Assembly: GCF_000192435.1 (NCBI RefSeq) | Contig: NZ_AEUD01000012.1 | Coordinates: 88,942 to 152,941 of the forward strand | Reading direction: 5' to 3' | From: Gordonia neofelifaecis NRRL B-59395 | Lineage (GTDB): Bacteria; Actinomycetota; Actinomycetes; Mycobacteriales; Mycobacteriaceae | DNA: 64,000 bases | Shown: positions 47,300 to 56,405 of the stretch, in pieces | Layout of the letters: each line of letters begins with the position of its first letter | How positions within the stretch are numbered: position 1 is the first letter of the stretch | Notes under the pieces: model-generated | Told to the model about the DNA's origin: nothing | What the model saw: the letters and a program-made list of their open reading frames with translations, nothing else | Databases searched by the model: none | Made by a program: the position numbers and the translations under genes

Positions 47300-48004
47300 G
47301 TGATCGACACTCTGCTTGCCGAGACCACGACCAACGTGGCACTGATGCCCGGATTCATGGACCCGTTCAACCTGATCGGATACTTCGGGGCGGCCGCGTT
47401 CTGGGGCCTTCTCCTCGTCGTCTTCATCGAATCGGGCGTGCTGTTCCCCGTGCTGCCCGGCGACTCGCTGCTATTCGTCGCGGGTCTGATCGCGGCGGGC
47501 GAGGCCGGCGAGCATGCGTCCCAGGTCGCCGACTCCGGACTGAGCCTGTGGCCGCTGCTGATCGGGGTGCCGATCGCGGCCGTCCTCGGCGGTCAGGTCG
47601 GCTACTGGATCGGTCGTTACGCGGGCACCTCGATGTTCAAACCCGACGCCCGGTTCCTCAAGCAGCGCTACATCGACGAGGCGCACGAGTTCTTCGAGAA
47701 GCACGGCCCGGTCACCATCTTCCTGGCTCGCTTCGTGCCGATCGTCCGCACACTCGCCCCGATCGTCGCCGGCGCGGCGCGGATGAAGTTCGCGGTCTTC
47801 ACCATCTACAACGTGGTCGGTGCGATCGTCTGGGGTGCAGGCATCGTCCTGCTCGGCTACTGGCTCGGCCAGTTCGAGATCATCCAGAAGCTGATCGAGC
47901 CGATCTTCATTCTGATCGTGCTGGTCTCGGTGCTGCCGATGGTCTACGAGTGGCTGCGCCGCCGACGCAGCCAGAAGAACGAGAGCGCTGTCGAACTCGA
48001 ATGA
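47300..48004 (+). CDS. DedA family membrane protein (Rv0364-like)
   Basis: This 234-residue integral membrane protein has re-entrant and TM helices. Family motifs are FIESGVLFPVLPGDSLLFVAG and, after YWIGRYAG, the block FFEKHGPVTIFLARFVPIVRTLAPIVAGAARM. The DedA family is linked to lipid flipping and membrane-potential upkeep. The GTG start is 148 bases from fba on the other strand. Confidence 0.92.
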   Translation: MIDTLLAETTTNVALMPGFMDPFNLIGYFGAAAFWGLLLVVFIESGVLFPVLPGDSLLFVAGLIAAGEAGEHASQVADSGLSLWPLLIGVPIAAVLGGQVGYWIGRYAGTSMFKPDARFLKQRYIDEAHEFFEKHGPVTIFLARFVPIVRTLAPIVAGAARMKFAVFTIYNVVGAIVWGAGIVLLGYWLGQFEIIQKLIEPIFILIVLVSVLPMVYEWLRRRRSQKNESAVELE

Positions 48005-48021
48005 CGCGCCGCTGAGAGCCG

Positions 48022-48057
48022 CCGCGAGCCCCGGACCACTCGGTCCGGGGTTCGCGG
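48022..48057 (+). terminator. Terminator hairpin after the DedA gene
   Basis: Sixteen-base arms at 48022-48037 and 48042-48057 pair with one G-T wobble around ACTC, 18 bases after the stop codon. Confidence 0.65.
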
Positions 48058-48121
48058 CGTTCACAGCGAACCCGAAGTCGGCTCGCATCGCTGTCGCACG
48101 TCCGGGGTCGATGCTGGTCGC

Positions 48122-48412
48122 ATGACGCACAAGAAGATCACCCCCACAGACATCCCGCTGCTCATCCTGGACGACGAGTCGGTCGCCGCCTATGCCGCTC
48201 GGCTCGCCGCGGATCGCCGGCCGATGGCAGTCGTCAGCAGCAGTTACTCCCCCGTTCTGCCGTTCATGATCGGCAACAACGGCTACACCGTCGCGATGGT
48301 CGCCGACGTCAACGACCCGATCCAGCTGGCCGACGTGATCGATCGGGTCCAGTCCCGTCTCGGACCGATCAGTCGAACCGTGCACGACAGCTCCGATCTG
48401 CCCGCTGCCTAG
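48122..48412 (+). CDS. Small hypothetical protein, 96 residues
   Basis: I do not recognise it. It is a soluble alpha/beta protein of 96 residues with no signal peptide. The ATG lies after a terminator, and the gene is followed at 69 bases by the oxidoreductase gene. The segments PLLILDDESVAAYAARLA and NGYTVAMVADVNDPIQLADVIDRVQSRL look like real structured sequence rather than a shadow frame. Confidence in expression is moderate. Confidence 0.6.
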   Translation: MTHKKITPTDIPLLILDDESVAAYAARLAADRRPMAVVSSSYSPVLPFMIGNNGYTVAMVADVNDPIQLADVIDRVQSRLGPISRTVHDSSDLPAA

Positions 48413-48480
48413 AACCGGCGGCCTAGAGTTGGCCGGGAGACCCATCCGAGAAGATCCCGACCGAACGAGGAGCAGAGACG

Positions 48481-48900
48481 ATGAGTGACTGGAACACCGA
48501 TGTCATCGAGGAGTTCCGCGCCAACGAGGGCCGAGTCGGCGGGCCGTTCGACGGCGCACCGATGCTGCTGGTGCACCACGTGGGCCGTAAGTCGGGCCGC
48601 CAGACGGTGACGCCGATGATGTACCTGGCCGACGAGGACGACCCGGCCACCGTCTACGTCTTCGCGAGCAAGGGCGGCGCTCCCAGCAACCCCGCCTGGT
48701 ACTACAACCTGACCGATGCGGGCCGCGCAACTGTCGAACGTGGGACGCAGACCTACGACGTCGCCGTCGCAGAGGTCACCGGCGACCGCCGGGACAGCAT
48801 CTACGCGGAGCAGGCACGCCGGTACCCGGGATTCGCCGAATACGAGGTCAAGGCCGAGGGGATCCGCGTGATCCCGGTGCTCGCGCTGACCCGTCTCTGA
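48481..48900 (+). CDS. Deazaflavin (F420)-dependent nitroreductase family protein
   Basis: This 139-residue split-barrel protein is of the Ddn/DUF385 type, which binds F420 and reduces varied substrates. Family motifs are LLVHHVGRKSGRQTVTPMMYL, SKGGAPSNPAWYYNL and ARRYPGFAEYE. CGAGGAGCAGAGACG lies before the ATG. The substrate is unknown. F420 synthesis genes are not in this window. Confidence 0.92.
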   Translation: MSDWNTDVIEEFRANEGRVGGPFDGAPMLLVHHVGRKSGRQTVTPMMYLADEDDPATVYVFASKGGAPSNPAWYYNLTDAGRATVERGTQTYDVAVAEVTGDRRDSIYAEQARRYPGFAEYEVKAEGIRVIPVLALTRL

Positions 48901-48906
48901 CGGCGG

Positions 48907-50517
48907 TCAGATCACCCGGCCGACGTCGTGCCGGACGATGTCGTCGAGTGCGCGTTCGGCGACGGCGGCGATGGTCATCGACGGGTTGCACGCCGCCGAG
49001 GTCCCGGGGATCAGGGCTCCGTCGAGCACATACAGGCCACGTTGCCCATGGACCCGTCCCGACAGGTCGCAGACGGCGCCCATCGCGGCGCCGCCGAGCG
49101 GATGCCAGGTGGTGTTGAGGAATCGGTTCGAGTCGGTCAGCACCGACCCCGCCCCGGCGATCTTCACCGCCGTCGGATGGATGTGACCCCACTGGATGCG
49201 ACGGTCGCCGTCTGCCGGCCAGTGCAGTCGGGCGTCGCCGCGTGCGGAGTCGTACCGGAACGCGCCGCGCGCGCGACTGACGCCGTAGCCGACCATCATG
49301 GTGCTGTGCGGCTCCATGCCGAGTGACGGGATCGACGCCTGGATCAGCGTGTGCGCGTTGTCGGGCGAGTCCCAGTTCAGGCTGCCGAAGACCACCGGCC
49401 CACCCTGTTTCGCACCGAACTCCAGCCCCGGGTTCGACCACACGTAGATGCGGTCCGCGTTGGTCCCCCACCCGGTGCCGATGGCGTCCGGCAGGTCGCC
49501 GACGGCTCCCGATCCGCGAGCCCGCAGCAGCAGTCGCGTGGTGTGCACGCTGCCCGCCGCCATCACGAGGGTCGGCGTCGTCAGCGTCTTGCGAGCGACG
49601 GTCGTGCCGTTCACGTCGGTCTGACTGACCTCGAGCGTCCACTTGCCTGCGCGATCACGTGCCACGTCGTTCACCTCGTGGAGCGTCGCCACCGTCAGCA
49701 ACCCGGTGGCGCGGGCCTGACGCAGATAGGTGACGTCGACACTGTGCTTGCCTCCGTTGTTGACGCCGAGCGCGCCGGACCCGTCGGTGTACGACGGGCG
49801 CATCCGGCCGGCGATCTCGTCGAGCGCGAACTGCCAGTCGATCGGCATCGGGATCTTCGACACCGGAAGTCCGGCCCGGCGCGCCTGCGCGGCGAACACG
49901 CGAGCGGCCCGGTACTGCGGCGTCCGGATCAACCGGTCCGGTGCGGTCGCGATCTGAAGCATCTCGGCGACGCGCGGGTAGTAGATGTTGTGCATCCGCT
50001 GCCAGTCGAGTTGCTCGGGCAGGTGCTCGTTGAACACCGCTTCCGCCGGCTCCAGGGTCATCCCCTGGTAGACGAGGCTGCCACCGCCGAGGCCGGCCGC
50101 GGTCACCGCGGTCATGTTGTCTCCGACCACCGCGTCGATCAGGCCCGCATACGGCTCGGGCGAGAACGGCCTGCCGAACAACTGCGGCGCGCTGCGGTGC
50201 CACAGCGCGCGTTTGTCGGGCGACGTCGGATTCGGAAAGGTGTGTGCGTTCGGCCCGGTCTTCCACTCACGCCCCCGCTCGAGCAGGAGCACCCGAACAC
50301 CCGCCTGCGTCAGCCGCAGGGCGGTGACGGCGCCGCCGAAACCCGATCCGACGACGATCACGCGATGCTCCGAGGCCGTGGTCCGCACGCGGCGCGGCGC
50401 GGCGGCCACAGCTCCGGAGGCACCGGCCACCGCGACGCCGGCGACGGCGGCTGTCGAGCCGGCGAGGAAACTCCTCCGCGTCACCGATCGTCGAGGAATC
50501 GGAGTGGGTGTCGGCAT
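48907..50517 (-). CDS. Secreted GMC oxidoreductase, cholesterol-oxidase-like (Tat signal)
   Basis: This 536-residue flavoprotein begins with a Tat signal (RRSFLAG at residues 14-20, then AGVAVAGASG). The FAD fold is VIVVGSGFGGAVTALRLTQAG. GLGGGSLVYQGM, SPDKRALWHR and the C-terminal NTTWHPLGGAAMG ... NPSMTIAAVAERA match bacterial cholesterol oxidases, which oxidise the 3-hydroxyl of sterols and shift the double bond. Other sterol alcohols are possible. It is divergent from a TetR gene with a palindromic operator in between. Confidence 0.9.
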   Translation of the reverse strand: MPTPTPIPRRSVTRRSFLAGSTAAVAGVAVAGASGAVAAAPRRVRTTASEHRVIVVGSGFGGAVTALRLTQAGVRVLLLERGREWKTGPNAHTFPNPTSPDKRALWHRSAPQLFGRPFSPEPYAGLIDAVVGDNMTAVTAAGLGGGSLVYQGMTLEPAEAVFNEHLPEQLDWQRMHNIYYPRVAEMLQIATAPDRLIRTPQYRAARVFAAQARRAGLPVSKIPMPIDWQFALDEIAGRMRPSYTDGSGALGVNNGGKHSVDVTYLRQARATGLLTVATLHEVNDVARDRAGKWTLEVSQTDVNGTTVARKTLTTPTLVMAAGSVHTTRLLLRARGSGAVGDLPDAIGTGWGTNADRIYVWSNPGLEFGAKQGGPVVFGSLNWDSPDNAHTLIQASIPSLGMEPHSTMMVGYGVSRARGAFRYDSARGDARLHWPADGDRRIQWGHIHPTAVKIAGAGSVLTDSNRFLNTTWHPLGGAAMGAVCDLSGRVHGQRGLYVLDGALIPGTSAACNPSMTIAAVAERALDDIVRHDVGRVI

Positions 50518-50578
50518 TGGCGGTCCTTTCGTCTTGACTCTCGGCTGCGAAGTCCGGTGGCGGGTCGAGCAATATTTC

Positions 50579-50594
50579 TAAGTCGTACGACTTA
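50579..50594. promoter_or_regulatory. Perfect 16-bp TetR operator candidate
   Basis: TAAGTCGTACGACTTA is a perfect palindrome 62 bases before the sterol oxidase start and 9 bases before the TetR start. Its place between divergent genes fits control of both by the neighbouring TetR protein. Confidence 0.75.
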
Positions 50595-50602
50595 ACACGC
50601 GC

Positions 50603-51298
50603 GTGTCGATTCAGACCTCCGACCGCCCGCTCGGAGCGATGGGGGATCATGTCAGGGTGAGTGCCGACCGCAGCAGCAGGGCCGACGAGACGCGGGCCCG
50701 CCTTCTGGCGGCCGCTGAGCGACTGTTCGCCGAGCACGGCCTGACGGCGGTGTCGAACAGACAGATCAGCGAAGCCGCCGGCCAGGGCAACAACTTCGCG
50801 GTCGGCTACCACTTCGGGTCCCGCACCGAACTGATCCGCGAACTGCTCCGGTCACATCAGGAACCGATCGACGCCATCCGCGCCCGCATGGTCTCCGAGG
50901 TCGGCTACGTCTCCCAGGTTCGCGACTGGCTCCGATGCCTCGTCCAACCGCAACTCGAGCACATCGGAACAAGCCCCGGCCCAACGTATTACGGCCAGTT
51001 CTGGCGCCAGCTCGCGAACGATCCGGCATCCGTCGAACTCGTCTATCGCGAAGGCGCCGAATCCCAGCCCCTCGCCGACATCCTCAGCGGCCTCTACCGA
51101 ACCCTCCCGGCACTGCCGGAGGAGGCGGTCCGAGTCCGGAACCTGATGTCGCAGAACATCCTGATCTCGACTTTCGCCGACTTCGAACACAGAAGGAACG
51201 AACTCGGCGCCCTCGACATCACGTCGTGGTCAGGATTCTCCGAATCGATGGTCGACGGCCTCGTCGGCCTCTGGCTCGCGCCCGTCACCGCCGGGTGA
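50603..51298 (+). CDS. TetR family regulator
   Basis: This protein of up to 231 residues has an N-terminal helix-turn-helix (AERLFAEHGLTAVSNRQISEAAG ending in VGYHFGS, read as separate helices) and a longer C-terminal effector domain. The start is unclear: GTG at 50603, ATG at 50639 and GTG at 50657 are all in frame, with only weak ribosome sites. The longest is given. It probably controls the divergent oxidase gene and itself. Confidence 0.85.
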   Translation: MSIQTSDRPLGAMGDHVRVSADRSSRADETRARLLAAAERLFAEHGLTAVSNRQISEAAGQGNNFAVGYHFGSRTELIRELLRSHQEPIDAIRARMVSEVGYVSQVRDWLRCLVQPQLEHIGTSPGPTYYGQFWRQLANDPASVELVYREGAESQPLADILSGLYRTLPALPEEAVRVRNLMSQNILISTFADFEHRRNELGALDITSWSGFSESMVDGLVGLWLAPVTAG

Positions 51299-51468
51299 CG
51301 TCGGCCAACTACTCTCACACCCCCTCTCGCTCGCGCATCGACAGCATTGCGCCCGTCAATAATCAGTCAGGCGACTTACGAATGGAAGAGCGAGCGGCGA
51401 ATGTGATGTAGAACACTACCGATGAGTAGGGCGGTTCAGGTCATCGGCCCGACCGCTGCGGCCCGCGC

Positions 51469-52164
51469 TCACCAGGCGTCGTCGAGATCGGCGTGCCGCG
51501 CGATCCACGAATGCATGACGATGCCCGCGGCGACGCCGGCGTTGATACTGCGAGTGGAGCCGAACTGTGCGATCGACACGGTCAGGTCGGCGCGATCCTG
51601 AGTCTCATCGCTGACCCCCGGACCCTCCTGCCCGAACACGAGCAGCGCCCGCCGCGGCAGTTCGGTCCGTTCGAGCGCGACGGCGCCCGGCGTGTTGTCG
51701 ACGGCGACCACCGTGAGGTCGTGCTCGCGCGCCCACGCCATCAGCTCGTCTACCGTCGCGTGGTGACGGAGGTGCTGGTAGCGGTCGGTGACCATTGCGC
51801 CGCGCCGGTTCCATCGCCGTCGGCCGACGATGTGCACTTCGGCGGCCAGGAACGCATTGGCGGTGCGCACCACCGTGCCGATGTTCGAGTCGTGGCCCCA
51901 GTTCTCGATCGCGACGTGAAAGTCATGGCGTCTGGTGTCGAGGTCGGCCACGATCGCCTCGCGCGTCCAGTAGCGGTACGCGTCGACCACGTTGCGGCGA
52001 TCACCCTCGGCGAGCAGTTCCCGGTCGTAGCGGGGGTCGCCCGGCAGCGGCCCCTCGCACTCCTCGATCCACGGACCGACACCGATCGCGGGTCCGATTC
52101 CGGTGACCCACTCGGTGGGTCCGGCGGCGGTCGAGTCCGGGTCGGACTCCGGCCGGTCAGGCAA
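51469..52164 (-). CDS. TrmH/SpoU family RNA methyltransferase (Rv0380c-like)
   Basis: This protein of about 231 residues has the SPOUT knotted fold: AIENWGHDSNIGTVVRTANAF (motif 1), LLVFGQEGPGVSDE (motif 2) and STRSINAGVAAGIVMHSW (motif 3). It should methylate a ribose 2'-OH in tRNA or rRNA using SAM. No ATG or GTG lies before motif 1 in this frame near pyrE; the TTG at 52164, overlapping the pyrE stop by 8 bases, is the best start but is not certain. The 170-base gap to the TetR gene shows nothing. Confidence 0.87.
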   Translation of the reverse strand: MPDRPESDPDSTAAGPTEWVTGIGPAIGVGPWIEECEGPLPGDPRYDRELLAEGDRRNVVDAYRYWTREAIVADLDTRRHDFHVAIENWGHDSNIGTVVRTANAFLAAEVHIVGRRRWNRRGAMVTDRYQHLRHHATVDELMAWAREHDLTVVAVDNTPGAVALERTELPRRALLVFGQEGPGVSDETQDRADLTVSIAQFGSTRSINAGVAAGIVMHSWIARHADLDDAW

Positions 52165-52747
52165 GACCGAGGTCGGCCAGCCCCAGCAACGACCGGTACG
52201 GCACGCCGAGCGCGGTGATGACGTCGTCGGCGCCCGTCGCGCGGTCGACGACGGTCGCAACACCGACCACTTCGGCACCCGCTTCACGCGCCGCCTCGAC
52301 CGCCTGCGACGGGGAGGCTCCGGTGGTGGACGTGTCCTCGACGACCAGCACACGTCGAGCTGCCGTACCCCTCGCCGCAGCGGGGATCGACGGCAGCCGT
52401 CGGGGTGGCTCGAGCATCCCGTGCGTCTTGGCCGCCTTGCGGACGACGAACGAGTCGATCGCCGGGCCGTCGGCGTGCATGATCGACGTCGCCACCGGGT
52501 CGGCGCCCAGGGTCAGACCGCCGACCGAGACGTACTCCCAGTCCGCGGTCAACTGCCGCATCAGGGCGCCGATCAGCCGGCTCGCCTCCGCGTGGAGGGT
52601 CGCGCGACGCAAGTCGACGTAGTAGTCGGCCTCCTTGCCGGACGACAGCGTCACCTTGCCGTGGACTACGGCCAACTCGGTGACGAGTTCGGCCAGGCGG
52701 GCGCGTGCGGCGGCGTCGACGGCGGGGGTGGCATCGGATGCCGACAT
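52157..52747 (-). CDS. pyrE: Orotate phosphoribosyltransferase
   Basis: This 196-residue enzyme makes OMP from orotate and PRPP. The N-terminal TLSSGKEADYYVDLRRATL, VGGLTLGADPVA and the PRPP loop VLVVEDTSTTGAS are diagnostic. The gene order with the RNA methyltransferase matches Rv0380c-Rv0382c. Confidence 0.95.
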   Translation of the reverse strand: MSASDATPAVDAAARARLAELVTELAVVHGKVTLSSGKEADYYVDLRRATLHAEASRLIGALMRQLTADWEYVSVGGLTLGADPVATSIMHADGPAIDSFVVRKAAKTHGMLEPPRRLPSIPAAARGTAARRVLVVEDTSTTGASPSQAVEAAREAGAEVVGVATVVDRATGADDVITALGVPYRSLLGLADLGLA

Positions 52748-52809
52748 GGGTCACCAGCTCCTTTGGAGGCGTCGGAAGAAGAGATCAGCGAGTCGGGCGA
52801 CCCGGGAGG

Positions 52810-53718
52810 TCAGCGCTCGCGCGGGTCGTTCAGCGGCGGCAGGTTCGGCGGGGCGAACCGCTCCCGCGAGGTACGCGGATCGGCGGCCGGGCGCGGTGCC
52901 GGACGACGGATGGGCTCCACGCGCGAGGGACCGGTCTGGTCGGCGGGGCGCGGGGTCGCGTCGAGGCGCGACGGTCGCGGCTCCGGTGCCGCGGCGGCCT
53001 GCGCACGACGCCGGCGTTCGGAGTCGCGGAGCGACTCGGTCTTCTCGTCGGCCAGCTCGTCGTTGGTCGGTCCGTGCGGATCGCGAGGGTCCGGGGCGTC
53101 CTGCGGCACGACCGCCGGAGGCAGCACACGCAGCAGATCGGCGAAGCGGCGCACAGCGTCCAGCGCGACGTCCAACCGCTCGTCCTCCGTGGTGACCGGC
53201 ATGGCGCCCAGCGCCCAGTTGCCCTCGTTCCACAGGATCTCGACGTAGGCCGGGGTATCGGTGGCGAGTGTCACCATGCGTCGATCGCAGATGCGGCGGG
53301 CGGCGTCGAGATTGCTCGCGAACATCACGCGCGAGCCCATCGCGCCGAGCAGGTCGACATCGTCTTCGGCGGGGGCCAGCACGTCCTCGTACCGCAGGTC
53401 GACGGTGACCGCCGACGCTGCGGGGCGGCGAACGGCGACCACCGTGGCGGTCTCCTCCAGGTCGAAGACGACCGCTTCAGCGCCCTCGTACACGCCGTAG
53501 GCGACGTCGCGCACCTGAACGTGCTCCGGCGCGTCCATCGCGGCACGATGGAACACGGTGCGGAGCTTGCTGTCGGTCTCGCGGAACTTGAAGGAATGCG
53601 TCTCGCCCCACACAGCGCGCTGGTGGTGAACCTGTTGCGACCGGTTCCGGTCCAGCCACAACAGGGCGCCCGCACCGACAAGCGCGAGCACCGCAATCAC
53701 GAAATACACAATGGCCAT
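52810..53718 (-). CDS. Single-TM conserved membrane protein with disordered C-terminus (Rv0383c-like)
   Basis: This 302-residue protein starts with a TM helix (AIVYFVIAVLALVGAGALLWL). A folded domain of about 180 residues follows, with blocks such as KFRETDSKLRTVFHRAAMD and AYVEILWNEGNWALGAMPVTTEDERLD. The last 100 residues are Arg/Pro-rich and probably disordered. It is conserved next to pyrE in this group; no function is known. The ATG at 53718 gives the TM at the N-terminus. Confidence 0.83.
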   Translation of the reverse strand: MAIVYFVIAVLALVGAGALLWLDRNRSQQVHHQRAVWGETHSFKFRETDSKLRTVFHRAAMDAPEHVQVRDVAYGVYEGAEAVVFDLEETATVVAVRRPAASAVTVDLRYEDVLAPAEDDVDLLGAMGSRVMFASNLDAARRICDRRMVTLATDTPAYVEILWNEGNWALGAMPVTTEDERLDVALDAVRRFADLLRVLPPAVVPQDAPDPRDPHGPTNDELADEKTESLRDSERRRRAQAAAAPEPRPSRLDATPRPADQTGPSRVEPIRRPAPRPAADPRTSRERFAPPNLPPLNDPRER

Positions 53719-53787
53719 CGGGCATAGCCTACTATCGAGGGCCGTCGATGCGCCCGACGACTCAAAGCTGACGCAGAAAGGCCGCCG

Positions 53788-54993
53788 ATGGAGCCCCGCC
53801 GCCGAGAGACCGCCGACGCGTCGGCCGCGACGATCGACCCCGCCGAGGTGGAAGCGCTGACGTGCGCGCTGGTGGCGGTCCCGAGCGTGAATCCGGGCGG
53901 CACGGAGGAGGCGGCGGTCGAGGTACTGGCGCAGGCATGCCGCGACGCCGGCTTCGAGGTGCAGGTCTCCGAGGCGGCCCCGGGTCGACCGAATCTCGTC
54001 GCCACGGTGAACGGCGACGCCGACGGACCGGGCCTGATGTTCCTCGGTCACTCGGACGTGGTGCCGCCGGGTCCCGGCTGGACCGGTGACCCGTTCGTTC
54101 CCCGCCGCGACGGCGACCTGATCATCGGCCGGGGCGCCACCGACATGAAGGGCGGAATCGCCGCGGCGGTCGTGGCGATGAAAGCCGTCGCCCAAGCAGT
54201 GGCCGACGGCGTCGACGTGTCCGGCCCCGTGCGGCTGGTCGTCACCGTGGATGAGGAGGAGCACGGCGTCGGGGTTCGGCATCTGGTCGAGCACCCGCCG
54301 GCCGGCGAGCACCTGGGCTGCATCGTCGCCGAACCGACTCGGCTGGAGGTGGTCCGCGGATGCCGTGGGGCGTCGTACTTCGACGTCGAGGTGACCGGCC
54401 GGGCCGCGCACTCGGGTCGTCCCAGCGACGGTGCGAGCGCGATCGACGCGGCGGCGAGGGTCATCGAGGTGATCGGGGCCGATCAACGCCGCATGGCCGC
54501 CGACCCCGATCCGTTGCTCGGCTTCGGCACCTGGAACGTCGGCACCATCCAGGGCGGGCAGGGCATCTCCGTGGTCGCCCCGAGCTGCTCGATGGGCGTC
54601 GACCGCAGGCTGATGCCTGGCGAGGACGTCCATGAGATCGGCAGGCGTTTATCCGACGAGATCCGTTCCGCGGGAATCGATTCCGATGGCATCACCGTGT
54701 CGGTGACTCCGACGATGTTCCTGCCCGGGTTCGCAACCCCCGAGGACCATCCGCTGGTGACGGCCACCGCGCAGGCGGTCGTCGACTCGGGAGCTCCGAC
54801 CTCGGTCGGCGGCTGGACCGCGGCGTGCGACGGCGGCTGGACCAGTTCCGCGCTCGGCATTCCGACGGTGGTGATGGGCCCCGGCGACATCAACGGCCAG
54901 GCTCATCAGCCCGACGAGTCCGTCTCCCTCGCCGAGCTCGTGACGGCGGCGCAGGCCTACCTCCGCGTCGCCCTGGCCCTGCTGTCGGACTGA
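53788..54993 (+). CDS. M20 family zinc peptidase / deacylase (ArgE/DapE type)
   Basis: This 401-residue enzyme has the metal and catalytic motifs FLGHSDVVPPGPGW, IGRGATDMKGGIAA (Asp ligand) and VTVDEEEHGVG (catalytic Glu and Glu ligand), with a dimerisation domain in the middle (SYFDVEVTGRAAHSG). It removes acyl or peptide groups from amino-acid derivatives; the exact substrate is unknown. GAAAGG lies before the ATG. It is divergent from the Rv0383c-like gene. Confidence 0.9.
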   Translation: MEPRRRETADASAATIDPAEVEALTCALVAVPSVNPGGTEEAAVEVLAQACRDAGFEVQVSEAAPGRPNLVATVNGDADGPGLMFLGHSDVVPPGPGWTGDPFVPRRDGDLIIGRGATDMKGGIAAAVVAMKAVAQAVADGVDVSGPVRLVVTVDEEEHGVGVRHLVEHPPAGEHLGCIVAEPTRLEVVRGCRGASYFDVEVTGRAAHSGRPSDGASAIDAAARVIEVIGADQRRMAADPDPLLGFGTWNVGTIQGGQGISVVAPSCSMGVDRRLMPGEDVHEIGRRLSDEIRSAGIDSDGITVSVTPTMFLPGFATPEDHPLVTATAQAVVDSGAPTSVGGWTAACDGGWTSSALGIPTVVMGPGDINGQAHQPDESVSLAELVTAAQAYLRVALALLSD

Positions 54994-55003
54994 TCGCTCA
55001 CCC

Positions 55004-55278
55004 TGTCTCGATACGGCTCGTCGCTACGCTCCTCACCTACTCGACAACCCTGAAAAGCAGCCCGCCCCAGGCTGAGAAGGCAGCCGCCAGCCCAGGCCGG
55101 TCGAGTAGCCCCGGCGCGCAAGCGCCGCGGCATATCGAGACCCCGAAACAACCCACGCCCCAGCATGTCTCGATACGGCTCGTCGCTACGCTCCTCACCT
55201 ACTCGACAACCCTGAAAAAGCAGCCCGCCCCAGGCCGGTCGAGTAGCGAGGAACGAAGTGACGAGCGTATCGAGACCC
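55004..55278. repeat. Two copies of a palindromic intergenic repeat
   Basis: A direct repeat beginning TGTCTCGATACGGCTCGTCG occurs at 55004 and 55166 and is nearly identical for about 70 bases. Each copy is followed by its rough reverse complement (GTCGAGTAG ... ATCGAGACCCC at 55100-55144 and 55238-55278), so each unit can fold back. The arm differs in sequence from the 9.5-kb family. No gene was seen in 54994-55294. Confidence 0.85.
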
Positions 55279-55294
55279 CGTCCGCCACGACTCC

Positions 55295-55672
55295 CTACAA
55301 CACGTCTCGGACGCGGATCCCGACCGTGCCCGACGCACCGCGGCGAATCGACGATCCCCAGATCGTCAGTCGGCCGATGAGGCCGTACTTCCGGACGATC
55401 GCGTCGGCCGCCGGCTGACGGTCGATGACCTCCGCCACGCCGGCGACCTGCGGGCCGTGCGTCTTGCCGCCGCGCGCGTCGCACGCCTGCACCAGCACGT
55501 TGTTGTTGCGGCGCAGCCGTTTGACCTTCCACGAGTCGACGACCGTCCAGAGCAGCATGTCGTCCCCGTCGGGGGCGGCCCACAGCGGCGACGCGACGGC
55601 TGTGCCGTCCTTCTTGTAGGTGGTGAGCATGACGTACTTGGCGGCGGCGACGCTCGCGACGGTGTCGGACAT
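55295..55672 (-). CDS. PPOX-class F420-dependent oxidoreductase
   Basis: This 125-residue split-barrel flavin/deazaflavin protein has MLTTYKKDGTAVASPLWAAPDGDDML and WKVKRLRRNNNVLVQACDARGG, typical of the F420-binding PPOX group. Its substrate is unknown. The ending is unusually basic. It stands alone between the repeat block and kdpE. Confidence 0.88.
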   Translation of the reverse strand: MSDTVASVAAAKYVMLTTYKKDGTAVASPLWAAPDGDDMLLWTVVDSWKVKRLRRNNNVLVQACDARGGKTHGPQVAGVAEVIDRQPAADAIVRKYGLIGRLTIWGSSIRRGASGTVGIRVRDVL

Positions 55673-55712
55673 GGGGCCGAGCGTACTGCGGAACCGCGGC
55701 GACCGCCGGGGC

Positions 55713-56405
55713 TCACCGCACGAATCGGTATCCCATGCCGGCCTCGGTGATCAGATGCCGGGGATGCGACGGATCGGCCTCCAGTTTCCGGCGCAAGGCC
55801 GCCAGATACACCCGCAGATAGTTGGTCTGGTTCACGTAGGTGGGCCCCCACACCGCCGTGAGGATCTCGCGCTGCCCGACCAGATTCGGCTCGCTGCGCA
55901 CGAGCAGTTCGAGGACACCCCACTCGGTCGGCGTGAGCCGCACCGGCTCACCGTCCCGGGTGACGCGTTTGGCCGCCAGATCCACTTCGAGGGCGCCCGC
56001 GCGAACCACCGGCGCCTCTGCGGGAATCCCGGACGCGGTGCCACGACGGATCGCCGCGCGGAGTCGCGCCAGGAACTCCTCCATGCCGAACGGTTTCGTC
56101 ACGTAGTCGTCGGCGCCGGCGTCGAGCGCCTGGACCTTGTCCGCGGCGTCCGTTCGCGCCGACAGCACGATCACCGGCACCGAAGTCCACCCGCGCAGCC
56201 CGGCGAGGACGGTGAAGCCGTCCATGTCCGGAAGTCCGAGGTCGAGCACCACGACGTCCGGCGGACGCTTGCTCGCCGCCTCCAGCGCCTGCGCGCCGGT
56301 GGCGGCCGTGGTCACCTCGAATCCCCTGGCGCGCAGGTTGATCCGGAGTGCGCGCAGGAGCTGTGGCTCGTCGTCGACCACCAGCACGTGCCCGTGCTCA
56401 GCCAT
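55713..56405 (-). CDS. kdpE: Response regulator of potassium uptake
   Basis: This 230-residue regulator has a receiver domain (phosphorylation site D55 in VVVLDLGLPDMDGF, lysine in VTKPFG) and an OmpR-type winged helix at about residues 130-228. The start overlaps the kdpD stop by 8 bases (ATGGCTGA). It should activate the kdp operon under low potassium or salt stress. Confidence 0.95.
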   Translation of the reverse strand: MAEHGHVLVVDDEPQLLRALRINLRARGFEVTTAATGAQALEAASKRPPDVVVLDLGLPDMDGFTVLAGLRGWTSVPVIVLSARTDAADKVQALDAGADDYVTKPFGMEEFLARLRAAIRRGTASGIPAEAPVVRAGALEVDLAAKRVTRDGEPVRLTPTEWGVLELLVRSEPNLVGQREILTAVWGPTYVNQTNYLRVYLAALRRKLEADPSHPRHLITEAGMGYRFVR

